Shown in pieces: positions 22,268 to 33,666 of a stretch of DNA of 64,000 nucleotides. The translations under genes and the position numbers were made by a program. The notes under the pieces are model-generated. The model ran no database searches. It was not told the DNA's origin and worked only from the letters and a program-made list of their open reading frames with translations. Where the stretch lies: positions 71,536,720 to 71,600,719 of the forward strand of contig CM046000.1 of assembly GCA_025175895.1 (NCBI GenBank), given 5' to 3'. Within the stretch, counting starts at the first letter, position 1; the number at the start of each line of letters is the position of its first letter. Source of the stretch: Wurfbainia villosa. Lineage: Eukaryota > Streptophyta > Magnoliopsida > Zingiberales > Zingiberaceae.

Positions 22268-23721
22268 TTGAATGTAGCTTGCTCATGCATACATATCATT
22301 ATCATGCTTATTTTGTCATGTCATACATACTAGTTTTAAATTCACTCTCATAGAATGGTTAAATAGGAAATAATTAATTAATCATGACAACATAGTATCA
22401 GGATGTGGTGAGATGATAGTACGTTAAGGAAATGAAGTCAAGTGTATCTGAGTTGGATAAGGAGTATCTAGCTTGGTGCATTTAACTAAGTGGAACTAAC
22501 TGAAGCTACCTCACCATATCCTAAACTAGTTAGACCAGGATGTAATCCTAAGTGAATTAAGTGTGTAATTTCCTAAGTTGGCTTTGTCTAAGGAAGTGGT
22601 CATTGTTCCGATCAAAGAAGGCTCCTGTGCCTCGCCACGACCTGGAAGCCCTCTTTTGAAATGTTCACTTAACTAACTAAAGGTGAAATTCGAATCTAAC
22701 CCAAGATTAATTAATTTCTAAGGCATTAAATTAAATTCATCCTACAATACCTACAAGAATAACTTGGTTAATCATGTAGAATGGGTGAGATGGTAAGGAC
22801 AACAAATTAAAAATGATTTCAAAATTTATATACACATAAATAGATTCTTAAAACTATTTTTAATGGTTGCCATGATTATTGTATGTAGTTATACGTAGTT
22901 TTCAAAACAACTATGCTTCTTAAAATGATAGTTAGTTGACCAATACTTAACGTATAAATCCTTAGGTCAACTTTAGATACCTAGACCCTCTGGACACTTA
23001 AGTGAGTCTTCCTTATGGCCAACAAGGATGTCCTAAGAGTTTGTCAGACAAAAGGGGAGACCCTCTAGATATGCCTTCCTTGTGGCTAACAAGGATGTTA
23101 GGTTAAGGGGGAGGTTCTAATTGGATAATGATCATAGAAGTTGTTAAAAAATATTTTTTAAAAAAAAAATCACCAATACTTTCTAAATTTAAATCCTTTT
23201 TTTGATAAAATGACAAGGGGGAGAGAAGACTGAAGTTGGACAAACTTAGTATCTAGCTACCTCCAGTTTGGCTTAAAAACCACTAGACATGAGCCTTTAA
23301 AATGTTTTTTTTTAATTCTTTCTCAAAATTTTATAACAATGTTAAAGGTTAGGGGGTCACATTCTAACCTAGGATATACATTGTTGGTGTAGGATCTAGA
23401 AACCTAAACTCCTAAACTCTTAAGTATTAAAGGGAGTTCAACATATTAAATCAACTTGATTAGCATGTTTAAAAATTCTATTTCTTGGCAATGTACCCAA
23501 TATAAAGTTATTTTTGATATATGTCAAAGGAGGAGAGAGAATAAAGTTAAGAGGTTACTTACTTTTTCTTTCCCAAAAAAAGTAATTATTTTTCAAAACT
23601 CACCTAGGGTTAAGGGGGAGGTACCCTTAAGGGGGAGGTTTTGAAAAATGATTGTTCAATGCTTCATGCTTATTTTCTCTTAACTTTGAATTAGTTTGCC
23701 ATAGATCAAAAAGGGAGAGAT
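22268..23721 (+). other. Array body1 non-coding 3' region with multiple polypurine tracts
   Basis: About 1.45 kb conserved in all three bodies but without a conserved ORF. It holds purine runs of the type aagggggagg at about 23105, 23214, 23608 and 23627, besides the terminal one before LTR2 (about 23710-23721). Repeated polypurine tracts upstream of the 3' LTR are described for SIRE-type copia elements. Other phrases recur within it, for example two copies of cttccttgtggctaacaagg-like text near 23010 and 23085. Confidence 0.65.
22582..22641 (+). promoter_or_regulatory. 60-bp conserved non-coding block shared with SireD
   Basis: Starts ctttgtctaaggaagtgg and ends ctcgccacgac. Nearly identical copies lie at 27518-27577 (SireD), 33981-34040 (body2) and 50469-50528 (body3), while flanking DNA has diverged. 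In SireD it lies between gag and protease. Role unknown; a cis-acting RNA signal is inferred. Confidence 0.6.
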
Positions 23722-24557
23722 TGTTGGTGCAGGGGCACTAGATAATTGAACCTTGGTTTTGATGATGGCAAAGATTCAAAGTTAAGTTATTTTGTTATCT
23801 CATGTGATATGCTAAGTGTGCAGGAAGTGTTTAAGCTAAGCCAAAGGTCGAGCGACATTCGGAAAATCTCAAGTTGAGAAATTGTGGTGGTCGGGCGACA
23901 CTAGGATAACCTCGGGGAGTCAAGGAACCTCAGTGGTACCGAAAGCTAAGCGATAGGTCAAGATTGTTGGTGCAGTGGGCACCAAAGTCGAACCGGTATT
24001 TTGATTATGGCAAAAGGCTCAATAGTTAAGGGTATATTTGTTATCTTACGAGCTCAATTAAGTGTGCAGAAATGCTAAAGTTGAGCGGAAGGTCTGCGAC
24101 ACCCGGTGGGAACCGAGGTGGTCGGGCAACGCCAGAGGGACTTCGGAGGAAGCCGAGGTACTCGGGTGAAGACCGGAAGCGAGGCTACAAGGTAAGCTCG
24201 TGTGAAAGCGAAGCAAGGTCGTTAAGCGTAGATCCGACCCAATACCTCCAATGGAAGGTCTAGGTCGAGATCAGATGGTTAGAACCATCGTACTTTATAT
24301 TTTAAACTAACTTGTACTGCAGTCCAAAACCCTTTGACTACAGTCAACTTCTAGTCAAGTTCCAGCCTCGAGAAGAGCTCGAATTTCAAGGGGGTGAATT
24401 TGGACTTGACTCGTGTTTTGGTACAAAGGGTGATGTGGCATCAAGGTGGACATCCAAACCATCACCAAGCTTCCTTGTGGTGGACGCCCAAAATAAGGTG
24501 AGTTGGCACAAGATGGTTGGCTCCCATGATGTGGCACAAGTTGAATGGCTCCAACAA

Positions 24558-24806
24558 GTTGGCGCCCAAGGAGGTTGGAGGTGGCACAAGGTGGTTGGAT
24601 GAAACACCTCATCCTTGAGTTGGCGCACAAGAAGGTTGGAGGTGGCACAAGGTGGTTGGATGAAACACCTCATCCTCAAGTTGGCGCCCAAGGAGGTTGG
24701 AGGTGGCACAAGGTGGTTGGATGAAACACCTCACCTCATCCTTGAGTTGGCGCACAAGAAGGTTGGAGGTGGCACAAGGTGGTTGGATGAAACACCTCAT
24801 CCTTGA
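24558..24806 (+). repeat. Minisatellite in SireD 5' LTR
   Basis: Four tandem units of 61-66 bases, each starting gttggcg and ending in cacctcatcctt or a variant. Units alternate between a gcccaaggagg form and a gcacaagaagg form. The same array is at about 30512-30761 in the 3' LTR. It sits just upstream of the TATA-like box, where the other families carry TCGA palindromes. Confidence 0.85.
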
Positions 24807-25063
24807 GTTGGGATAAGAACCTCACCTTGGACACTACCTATGTCTAAATTCATAGATCAATATCCATAAATAGACATGTTCACTCCAAGCAAAGATAAGA
24901 AATCAAGAGCTCTCAACACGCCGTCGTAACGCCGCTACTACTACTCACATTTGCTACGACGAAGTGCCGCCGACAACGAAAGCTACATCTTCTACTTATA
25001 AGAGTTGTCGGTATATTTATTTAAGTTCTACTTCTTTAAATTGTCTTTGTGCTTTAATCGTAA

Positions 25064-25216
25064 CAAGGAAAGGGGGAGTGTCCCTTTGCCTTGATTTCTT
25101 TTTGTAATCGTTGCTCCTACCTCCAACGAGGAGGAGTGGTTTTAGTGAATTGCCCTCCGTACGTGATCAAGGATCACTAGGGCCGTGGATTAGCAATCGA
25201 AAGATTGTGAACCACG
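25064..25216 (+). ncRNA. Conserved leader RNA structure in SireD 5' LTR
   Basis: HP1 25064-25093: CAAGGAAAGGG with CCCTTT-G-CCTTG. HP2 25114-25136: CTCCT-A-CCTC with GAGGAGGAG, loop CAAC. HP3 25163-25177: GTGATC with GATCAC, loop AAG. HP4 25184-25216: closing stem CGTGG:CCACG, internal loop ATTA:GAA, upper stem GCAATC:GATTGT, loop GAAA. Sequence differs from the array LTRs at several paired sites, yet pairing is kept. Confidence 0.75.
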
Positions 25217-25346
25217 TAAAAATATCTTGTCTACTTTATATTTCCGCTGTGCATTCTCTACTTGCTTTTTACTTATTGCAAAAGTTTTTAACGACACCGT
25301 ATCGCTATTCACCCCCCCCCTCTAGCGACACTTTCGATCCAACAAT

Positions 25347-25359
25347 TGGTATCAGAGCC
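25347..25359 (+). promoter_or_regulatory. SireD primer-binding site (tRNA-Met)
   Basis: TGGTATCAGAGCC, two bases after the 5' LTR. Confidence 0.9.
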
Positions 25360-25717
25360 GGGGGCGCTAAGATTCGGTGAAACCACAAATCTAGCTTTGT
25401 TTTTCTTTTTTTTACAGATTTTTTATTTATTTATTTCTGTTTTCGTATAATTATTTCACTTGCTTATCTTCTCCTACATATAGAATTGCATTAGAGGCTT
25501 TAGGATCCGGATAAGGTTGTCCTTCGGGTTAGATCCCGAGTAAGGTTGTCCTCCGGAACTTCAACGACATTCGCATTTGATTGTTTATTTCTTTTTGCAA
25601 GTTACATTTTATATATCTTAATTTACTTCAAGACTACTAATCCAAGACGAAAGTCTTGGAATATTCTTCGTGTGTGTTTTGCAAGATTCTTTTCGTCATT
25701 CTTCTTCTTGTTTTTAA

Positions 25718-27260
25718 ATGGCCCATCTCGAAGCTTGACCCCGTTTTACAACGGTAATGACTTTCGTTATTGGAAGGGTCGGATGGAATGCTTTCTTAAA
25801 ACCCAAATCGAGATGTGGATCGTAATCAAACCGGTTTCACACTTCCTATTAATGAAGATGGTGAATCTTTGGGTTACGATCAATGGTCAAATTCCATGAA
25901 AAACAAGTAGAAGCCGATGCCAAGGCAACTCAAATCTTGCAATGTGGGTTGTCCAAGGAAGAGCTTCGCGCGTCGGCCCCTTCATTAGTGCAAAGGACTT
26001 ATGGACCAAGCTAGTGGAACTACAGATAAGGCACCGACGACACGAAGGTATGTAAAAGAGATTTACTTTTAAATAAATTGTATAACTTGAAAATGCAGGA
26101 AAACGAGACCGCAACTCAACTACATGCTCGATCCAAAACATCGCCAACCAACTCCATGCCATCGGACAAAGGTCGAGAATCGCGACCTTATCGTATTCTC
26201 TAACTCGTTTCCTAGGACCACCTTGTGGGCATCCATGGTCGATGCCTACAAGGTCTCCAAGGACCTTTCTAAAATTAGGTTAGACGAATTGTTTTCGAAC
26301 TTGAATTACATGAGCAAACTAACGTGCCGAGAAGAGTATTGCGTTAGTTGCAGTTCCAAGAAGAAGAAGCCCGCAAGCAAGCCACCCCGAAGGAAGAAGG
26401 CGAGTCCGAATCGGAAGTAGACTCGAATAGAATCCGAACTAGTCAATCTAGTTCTAAGATGATCAAGAGACGAAACGACCAACAACTCAAGGTAAGCCTA
26501 AACCTAATTCAAATACTTCTAATTTTAGATGTTATGAGTGCAAAGTTCAGTCACATCAAGTCCGAGTGCCCAAAGCTAAAGAATAACGCATCAAAGACCA
26601 AGAAAGCGCTAAACGCTACTTGGGAGGAGTTGTCGGAGGAAGAAGACGATATCCAAGCTCTAATGGCCAAGCCGACCGAGCACGACTCAAATCAAGAAGA
26701 GTCCGAGTCCGAATCCGATGATGAGCTTCCATTCAAGACAAGCCACGGATCCGTATCCGGTTCAAAAGAATCATTAAGGGTAAGTCGGTCGTTACTTAAT
26801 ACTTTGTATGGTGCAATTAAATTTTTAAATAAGAAACTAGCTAAGTCCGAGTCCAAGGTCGAGACCCTAATTGAGGAGGTTAACCTTCTCAAACATGAGG
26901 TCTCCCTAACCTCTTCGACTACTCAGATTCAAGAGGAGGACTGCTGAAAAGCTTGAAGTTGAGAACTCGCTTTTGAAAACACAAGTCGAAGACCTTAGGA
27001 ACACGTTGGAAAGGTTCACTTTGGGATCCAAGGGACTTGACCTCTTACTTGGATCACAAAGGGCCGTGTACAACAAGGCGGACTCGGGTTTAACTCAAAT
27101 ACAACCAATAAGTCATATATGTCTATAGTAAACCAACATAAGAAAAATGTCCAAGCATGGGTCCCTAAGACCACTTTGATTTCAACTTTAGGATCTAACA
27201 TGTATTGGGTTCCCAAGGACCAAATTCACTATGTGAATAGACCCACTCGATTCAATGGTC
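25718..27260 (+). pseudogene. SireD gag (copia type, broken)
   Basis: The likely ATG is at 25718. Near 25745-25820 the copia Gag signature NDFRYWKGRMECFL (UBN2-type capsid domain) is readable, followed by several stops. A CCHC knuckle (CYEC, then H, then SEC before PKLK) lies near 26527-26575 in a frame one step off its neighbours. An acidic segment (EELSEEEDD) and a coiled-coil-like stretch follow (26348-26947). The end near 27119-27250 has the doubled WVPK motif typical of this lineage's Gag C-terminus. At least three frameshifts make it non-functional. Confidence 0.7.
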
Positions 27261-27819
27261 CAGGGGAGCCAATACAAAATGTATTTTTGTTAAGTCTTAG
27301 AAATTGCATGCTTAGTTTTTCCTTTATTTTTAGAATGGTTAGATAGGACTCATAACCAACTAAAATCTCGAAAAGATTGAGCCTCGGGAGCCTCTTTTCA
27401 AAAATAAACCAACTAAAATCCTAAAAAGATTGAGCCTCGGGAGCCTCTTTTCAAAAATAACTAGTTAGACCAAGACGTAGTCTCAAGTAAGTCGAGTTAT
27501 CAATTTCTTGAAATTAGCTTTGTCTAAGGAAGTGGTCGTTGTTCCGATCAAAGAAGGCCTCTGTGCCTCGCCACGACACGAAGCTAATCTCTTGAAAAGA
27601 TTACTTGATGAGCTTAGACTAAATCGAATCTAACCTAATGTTGGTTAATTTAAATTCATTAAAATTAATCAAGTAAAATTGAAAGTCATCTCACAATAAC
27701 ACATAGGAATAACATGTTTTGATCATGTAGATATTGGTGAGATGATTTAGGTTTAAAACTTACAAACAACCCTTTAGTAATTCCAATATCCGATCCAACT
27801 ACCTTATGTGTAGGATCAA
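27261..27819 (+). other. SireD non-coding spacer between gag and protease
   Basis: About 0.5 kb with no ORF. It contains the 60-bp block (27518-27577) and other short segments (near 27330-27350 and 27460-27500) shared with the post-ORF region of the array bodies. It also has a direct repeat: the segment around 27358-27406 recurs at 27409-27460 (ccaactaaaatc through ctcttttcaaaaataa). Confidence 0.6.
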
Positions 27820-28230
27820 TGGATGTTGGATGCTGGTTGCTCCCGACACATGACCGGGATCAACTCAAATTTTCGGTTACGATTCAAACGACAAGGATCG
27901 GTAGCCTTGAATAACGCAAGCTCAAAATCATCGGATCGGTGATATTGAGCTCAACTCTAACTTTACAATTCAAAATGTCTTATTAGTAGAAAACTTTCAA
28001 TATAATTTACTTAGTGTAAGCCAATTGTGTGATAACAATTATAAGGTCATATTTCTAGAAAATGAATGCGTAATCAAAATAAATGCAACATCTAAAATAA
28101 TACTTAAAGGAACTAGGAGTAGCAACATCTACACAATAAATTTACCCAACTCCTCAACCAAGTGTCTTATGACACAAAGAAGAGGAATCTTGGTTATGGC
28201 AATCAAGACTCTGACACTCGCACCCAAGAC
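27820..28230 (+). pseudogene. SireD aspartic protease region
   Basis: WMLDAGCSRHMTG at 27820-27858 matches the copia protease active site (family D[ST]GCSRHMTG); Ser/Thr is replaced by Ala next to the catalytic Asp. Downstream the frame is broken; 28025-28160 shows the expected approach to the pre-integrase domain (SNIYTINL). Too damaged to act. Confidence 0.7.
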
Positions 28231-29060
28231 TCGGCCCACAAGATGAGTCGAGTGAGTGGCTTGGTTATAGGTTTGCCTAAACTAAACAACTTGGATAATA
28301 AAATATGTAATGCTTGTCAACAAGGTAAACAATCTAGGACACAACATCAATTAACTAATCAAGAACGAACCAAAAGTGTTCTTGAGCTCCTACACATGGA
28401 TCTATTTGATTCACATGGAGCTAAGTCACTCAATGGTAGTCAATTTTGCTTAGTCATAATTGACGACTATTCTAGATTTACTTGGGTTAGGTTTATCAAA
28501 CATAAAAATGATACCCTAGACCAACTAATCAATCTTTGTAGGTTAATCAAAAATCAAAAGAACCTTAAGATTAAAAGACTTAGAAGCGATCATGGTGGTG
28601 AATTCAAAACCACAGTTTATGATTTCTGTAACCTAAACGGATACCACCATGAGTTTTCATGTCCTAGAACCCCACAACAAAATGGGTTAGTCGAACGGAA
28701 AAATAGAACCCTACAAGAAGCCGCTAGGACAATGTTAAACGAGTATAACCTACCCGATAGATTTTGGAGGCCGTTAGTACGGCTTGCTATGTCCAAAATA
28801 GGATCCTTATGGTAAAGAGGCACCAAAAGACCTCAGACGAGATTTATCACGATAAAATACCAACATCAAGTACTTTAGGTATTTGGATGCAAGGTACATA
28901 TCTTAAACACTAAGGATTACCTAGGGAAATTCAAATCCAAAACCTCTATCGAACCTTTCTAGGATACTCAACCACCAAGAGAGCTTATAGGGTATACAAT
29001 CACGACACTCTTAGAGTCGAAGAAACCATTAATATAGTTTTCGACTTAAGGACACGAACC
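28231..29060 (+). pseudogene. SireD integrase
   Basis: An open stretch from 28162 to 28815 covers the CxxC of the zinc head (CNACQQGKQ), HMDLFD, VIIDDYSRFTWV, RSDHGGEF and TPQQNGLVERKNR, so the catalytic D, D and E are all present. After a stop at 28816, the copia C-terminal segment continues in mixed frames to about 29050 (FLGYST, then KRAYRVYN). This is the best-preserved pol domain of SireD, but no continuous gag-pol frame remains and RT does not follow. Confidence 0.82.
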
Positions 29061-29099
29061 CGCTCAATCCTTAACAAAACCAACTAGCAAATCAACTTA

Positions 29100-29928
<829 letters not shown>

Positions 29929-31294
29929 TGTTAGTGCGATGGGCACCAAAGTCGAACCGTATTTTGATTATGGCAAAAGGCTCAATAGTTAAGGGTATAT
30001 TTGTTATCTTACGAGCTCAATTAAGTGTGCGAAATGCTAAAGTTGAGCGGAAGGTCTGCGACACCGGTGGGAACCGAGGTGGTCGACACGCCAGAGGACT
30101 TGGAGGAAGCCGAGGTACTCGGGTGAAGGCAAGCGAGGCTACAAGGTAAGCTCGTGTGAAAGCGAAGCAAGGTCGTTAAGCGTAGATCCGACCCAATACC
30201 TCCAATGGAAGGTCTAGGTCGAGATCAGATGGTTAGAACCATCGTACTTTATATTTTAAACTAACTTGTACTGCAGTCCAAAACCCTTTGACTACAGTCA
30301 ACTGCTAGTCAAGTTCCAGCCTCGAGAAGAGCTCGAATTTCAAGGGGGTGAATTTGGACTTGACTCGTGTTTTGGTACAAAGGGTGATGTGGCATCAAGG
30401 TGGACATCCAAACCATCACAAAGCTTCCTTGTGGTGGACGCCCAAAATAAGGTGAGTTGGCACAAGATGGTTGGCTCCCATGATGTGGCACAAGTTGAAT
30501 GGCTCCAACAAGTTGGCGCCCAAGGAGGTTGGAGGTGGCACAAGGTGGTTGGATGAAACACCTCATCCTTGAGTTGGCGCACAAGAAGGTTGGAGGTGGC
30601 ACAAGGTGGTTGGATGAAACACCTCATCCTCAAGTTGGCGCCCAAGGAGGTTGGAGGTGGCACAAGGTGGTTGGATGAAACACCTCACCTCATCCTTGAG
30701 TTGGCGCACAAGAAGGTTGGAGGTGGCACAAGGTGGTTGGATGAAACACCTCATCCTTGAGTTGGGATAAGAACCTCACCTTGGACACTACCTATGTCTA
30801 AATTCATAGATCAATATCCATAAATAGACATGTTCACTCCAAGCAAAGAACAAGAATTCAAGAGCTCTCAACACGCCGTCGTAACGCCGCTACTACTACT
30901 CACATTTGCTCTGACAGTGCGCAGACAACAAGCTACATCTTCTACTTATAAGAGTTGTCGGTATATTTATTTAAGTTCTACTTCTTTAAATTGTCTTTGT
31001 GCTTTAATCGTAACAAGGAAAGGGGGAGTGTCCCTTTGCCTTGATTTCTTTTTGTAATCGTTGCTCCTACCTCCAACGAGGAGGAGTGGTTTTAGTGAAT
31101 TGCCCTCCGTACGTGATCAAGGATCACTAGGGCCGTGGATTAGCAATCGAAAGATTGTGAACCACGTAAAAATATCTTGTCTACTTTATATTTCCGCTGT
31201 GCATTCTCTACTTGCTTTTTACTTATTGCAAAAGTTTTTAACGACACCGTATCGCTATTCACCCCCCCCCTCTAGCGACACTTTCGATCCAACA
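29929..31294 (+). repeat. SireD 3' LTR
   Basis: Starts TGTTAGTGCGATGGG, one substitution and small changes from the 5' LTR. From about 30170 on it is nearly identical to 24224-25344. Between 30055 and 30145, and near 30910-30935, several short deletions cluster. Minisatellite at 30512-30761. Confidence 0.9.
31014..31166 (+). ncRNA. Conserved leader RNA structure in SireD 3' LTR
   Basis: All four hairpins are identical to the 5' LTR copy: HP1 31014-31043, HP2 31064-31086, HP3 31113-31127, HP4 31134-31166. Confidence 0.72.
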
Positions 31295-31854
31295 AAGAGG
31301 ACCAAAGGTAAGCTCCGTGTGTGGAGCGGTGGTAATGACGCGCCCTCGGTTAACGGACAATCCTAGGCGTCGATCCGACTAAGGCTTCCGGAGGAATGTT
31401 GAAGTTGAGATCGGACAGTCAAAGGACTGTCACACTGCATGGCATTATGCATCTATTGTGCTAATCTTTTATTGCAGGAATTCTCAAGTGCAGCAGTCAA
31501 CTGGAGATGTCAGTACTCGACTGAAGGCAGTCGACTGCTAAGAGGATCAGTCGACTGATGTCGACGAATCAACCCAGGGTGCAACGTCAAAGAAATAGAG
31601 ATTGATGCCACCACCTCAGGATAAGATAAGCCGCCACCTCAGGATAAGATAAGCCGCCACCTCAAGATAAGATCCACGAGTTTTGGATCTGGATCGGGAC
31701 CAATTCTAAGGTGCAAATCTATAAAAGGAGGGGAGGACTCACACCCAAATTTAAGAATCTCCCAAGTTCTCGTGCTCTCTACAACGCTACTCTGACCGTG
31801 CGACATCTTCTAATTAATTGTCGATATTATTATTATCTTTCTGTACTTAATTTG

Positions 31855-32007
31855 TATAAGGACCGGTAAGGTTGTTACCGGCCTTATAATCATTGTAATC
31901 GTCTTGTCTCTTACCTCTAACATGGAAGAGACTTTTAGTGATTGCCCATAGGAAGCGATCAAGGATCGCAGGGACTTGGATTAGCAGCCGATGGGCTGTG
32001 AACCAAG
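31855..32007 (+). ncRNA. Conserved leader RNA structure in array LTR2
   Basis: HP1 31855-31889 intact. HP2 31906-31932 is weakened by two changes in the right arm. HP3 31955-31969 is perfect (GCGATC:GATCGC). HP4 31975-32007 has CTTGG:CCAAG and GCAGCC:GGCTGT with loop GATG. Confidence 0.72.
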
Positions 32008-32139
32008 TAAAAAAGCTTTGTGTCTTTCTTGTATTTGTCTTTTAGTTTTCCGCTGTGTACTTGGTTTTAATCGTCGAAAAAGAAAAGTTTTTAAGAACGC
32101 TATTCACCCCCCCTCTACCGCTCATATCGATCCAACAAT

Positions 32140-32151
32140 TGGTATCAGAGC
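32140..32151 (+). promoter_or_regulatory. Primer-binding site of array body2 (tRNA-Met)
   Basis: TGGTATCAGAGC, two bases after LTR2. Confidence 0.9.
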
Positions 32152-32317
32152 AGGGGCGCTCATATTCGATGCAACCACTGGTCGAGCATTTTCTTTTCTT
32201 TATTTTTATTTTTATTTTTAAATATCTCCTGCACTACTAATCCAAGACCAAGTCTTGGGACTTTTTGGTTTGTGTTTTTTTTTTACGAGTTTTAGAAAAT
32301 CATTGACCGAGCAAACC

Positions 32318-33385
32318 ATGGAAGAGTCTCCCACAAGGCATAAAGGTAACAATGTCAATTTAAATTTTAAATTAAATATTATTTGCTTTAAGTGCAGGGG
32401 GAGAGGACACTATAAAAATAAGTGTCATACTCGTAAGAATCGAACGACGCAACCGACGGCAAAGAAGACACCATTGCTAGGAATTCGGAAGAACAAGGAG
32501 CACATCAAGTGCTTCGGGTGCGGAAGATTCGGTCACTACAAGAATCGGTGTCCGAAAAAAAATGTTAGTAAAGTTAATAATTTTGAAAAGTTGAGTTTTA
32601 GAATAGTTGATAATTTAGATAAATTGTGTAATTGTTGTCAATTAATTAATACAATTAATAATTCAACTAATAAAAATTTAATTAATTCAGATTTAATTAG
32701 TTTAAATAATAATAATAATAATAATATCATGGAAGAAAATGATCAAATTAATCTAACATTTGATAAAATTAACAAAGAGATTAATCAAATATTTAGTTTA
32801 ATCAACATAGATCTAGATCTAGTCAAAGATAAAACCAACCTAGGACTTAATCAGAATAATCAAACCCTTGATCAGAATAAACAAACCATAGAACAGAATC
32901 ATCAAATCCTAGATCTGATTAATCTAGATAATTCCGAATTAAAAAATTCTGTTTTGAAAAATTCAACCATAAAAAAATCGAAATTAACTTTAAAAAAATC
33001 CAAAGATAATCTAAATAATTCTAATAATAATTCTACCTTGAAAAACTCTAACAATTTTATCTTAAATAATTCTAATAATAATTCAACCTTGAAAAACTCT
33101 AACAATCTTATCTTAAATAATTCTAATAATAATTCAACCTTTAAAAACTCTAACAATCTTATCTTAAATAATTCTAATAATAATTCTATCTTTAAAAATT
33201 CTAATAATCTTATCTTGAATAATTCTACCTTAAAAAATTCTAATAATTTTAATAATTCTATTTTTAAAAAGTCTAATAATCTTATCTTAAAAAATTATAA
33301 TAATTCTACTTTTAAAAAGTCTAATAATCTTATCTTGAAAAAGTCTAATAATATTATTTTAAAAAATTCTAATAATCTTTTTTAA
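32318..33385 (+). CDS. Array copy 2: zinc-knuckle, Asn/Lys-rich Gag-like protein (longest intact frame)
   Basis: From the conserved ATG at 32318 the frame is open for about 355 codons: MEESPTRHKG, knuckles CFKCRGRGHYKNKC and CFGCGRFGHYKNRC, the LCNCCQ segment, an Asn/Gln/Asp-rich middle, then 17-residue Asn/Ser/Lys repeats to a stop at 33383-33385. One T is missing near 33378 relative to copies 1 and 3; without that loss the frame would continue to about 33666, so the last roughly 94 codons are cut off. It is the best witness for the complete architecture. No capsid (UBN2) domain is visible upstream. RNA binding is inferred from the knuckles; aggregation from the Asn-rich repeats. Confidence 0.75.
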   Translation: MEESPTRHKGNNVNLNFKLNIICFKCRGRGHYKNKCHTRKNRTTQPTAKKTPLLGIRKNKEHIKCFGCGRFGHYKNRCPKKNVSKVNNFEKLSFRIVDNLDKLCNCCQLINTINNSTNKNLINSDLISLNNNNNNNIMEENDQINLTFDKINKEINQIFSLINIDLDLVKDKTNLGLNQNNQTLDQNKQTIEQNHQILDLINLDNSELKNSVLKNSTIKKSKLTLKKSKDNLNNSNNNSTLKNSNNFILNNSNNNSTLKNSNNLILNNSNNNSTFKNSNNLILNNSNNNSIFKNSNNLILNNSTLKNSNNFNNSIFKKSNNLILKNYNNSTFKKSNNLILKKSNNIILKNSNNLF

Positions 33386-33666
33386 ATAATTCACAATCTA
33401 ACTTAATTAAAAATTCAAAATTAGATAATCAAACCAATAAAATTAATTATAATAGAGTACCATTTGATTATACACAAATTAATAATCTAGTAATTAAACC
33501 TTCAACTTTTAAAAATTCAACTAATAAATATGTAGACTTGGGTGACAAGTCTAATCTAACCAAAAATCAAGACACTAAAATTTGTAAAACTAATTATAAT
33601 AAAGTTTCTTGTAACTATAGAACAAATAAAAGTCTACCCAAGAAAACAACCATTTCTTTAAATTGA
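33386..33666 (+). pseudogene. Array copy 2: out-of-frame tail of the Gag-like ORF
   Basis: Still highly similar to the copy 1 and 3 C-termini, including the segments for NYNRVPFDYTQINNL and SLPKKTTISLN, but displaced by the one-base deletion. Survival of the tail in three copies suggests that the C-terminus was part of the working protein. Confidence 0.7.

Larger units (their letters stand above)
23965..25344 (+). repeat. SireD 5' LTR
   Basis: 1380 bases ending CGATCCAACA. A minisatellite (24558-24806), an ATAAATA promoter box near 24866 and the leader RNA structure lie in order. The same ccccccctctagcg motif as in the array lies 30 bases before the end. Confidence 0.9.

Noticed and set aside
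24386..24709. ORFs on both strands with His/Pro/Cys-rich repeats (also 30340-30663)
   Set aside because: They are translations of the LTR minisatellite in unused frames.
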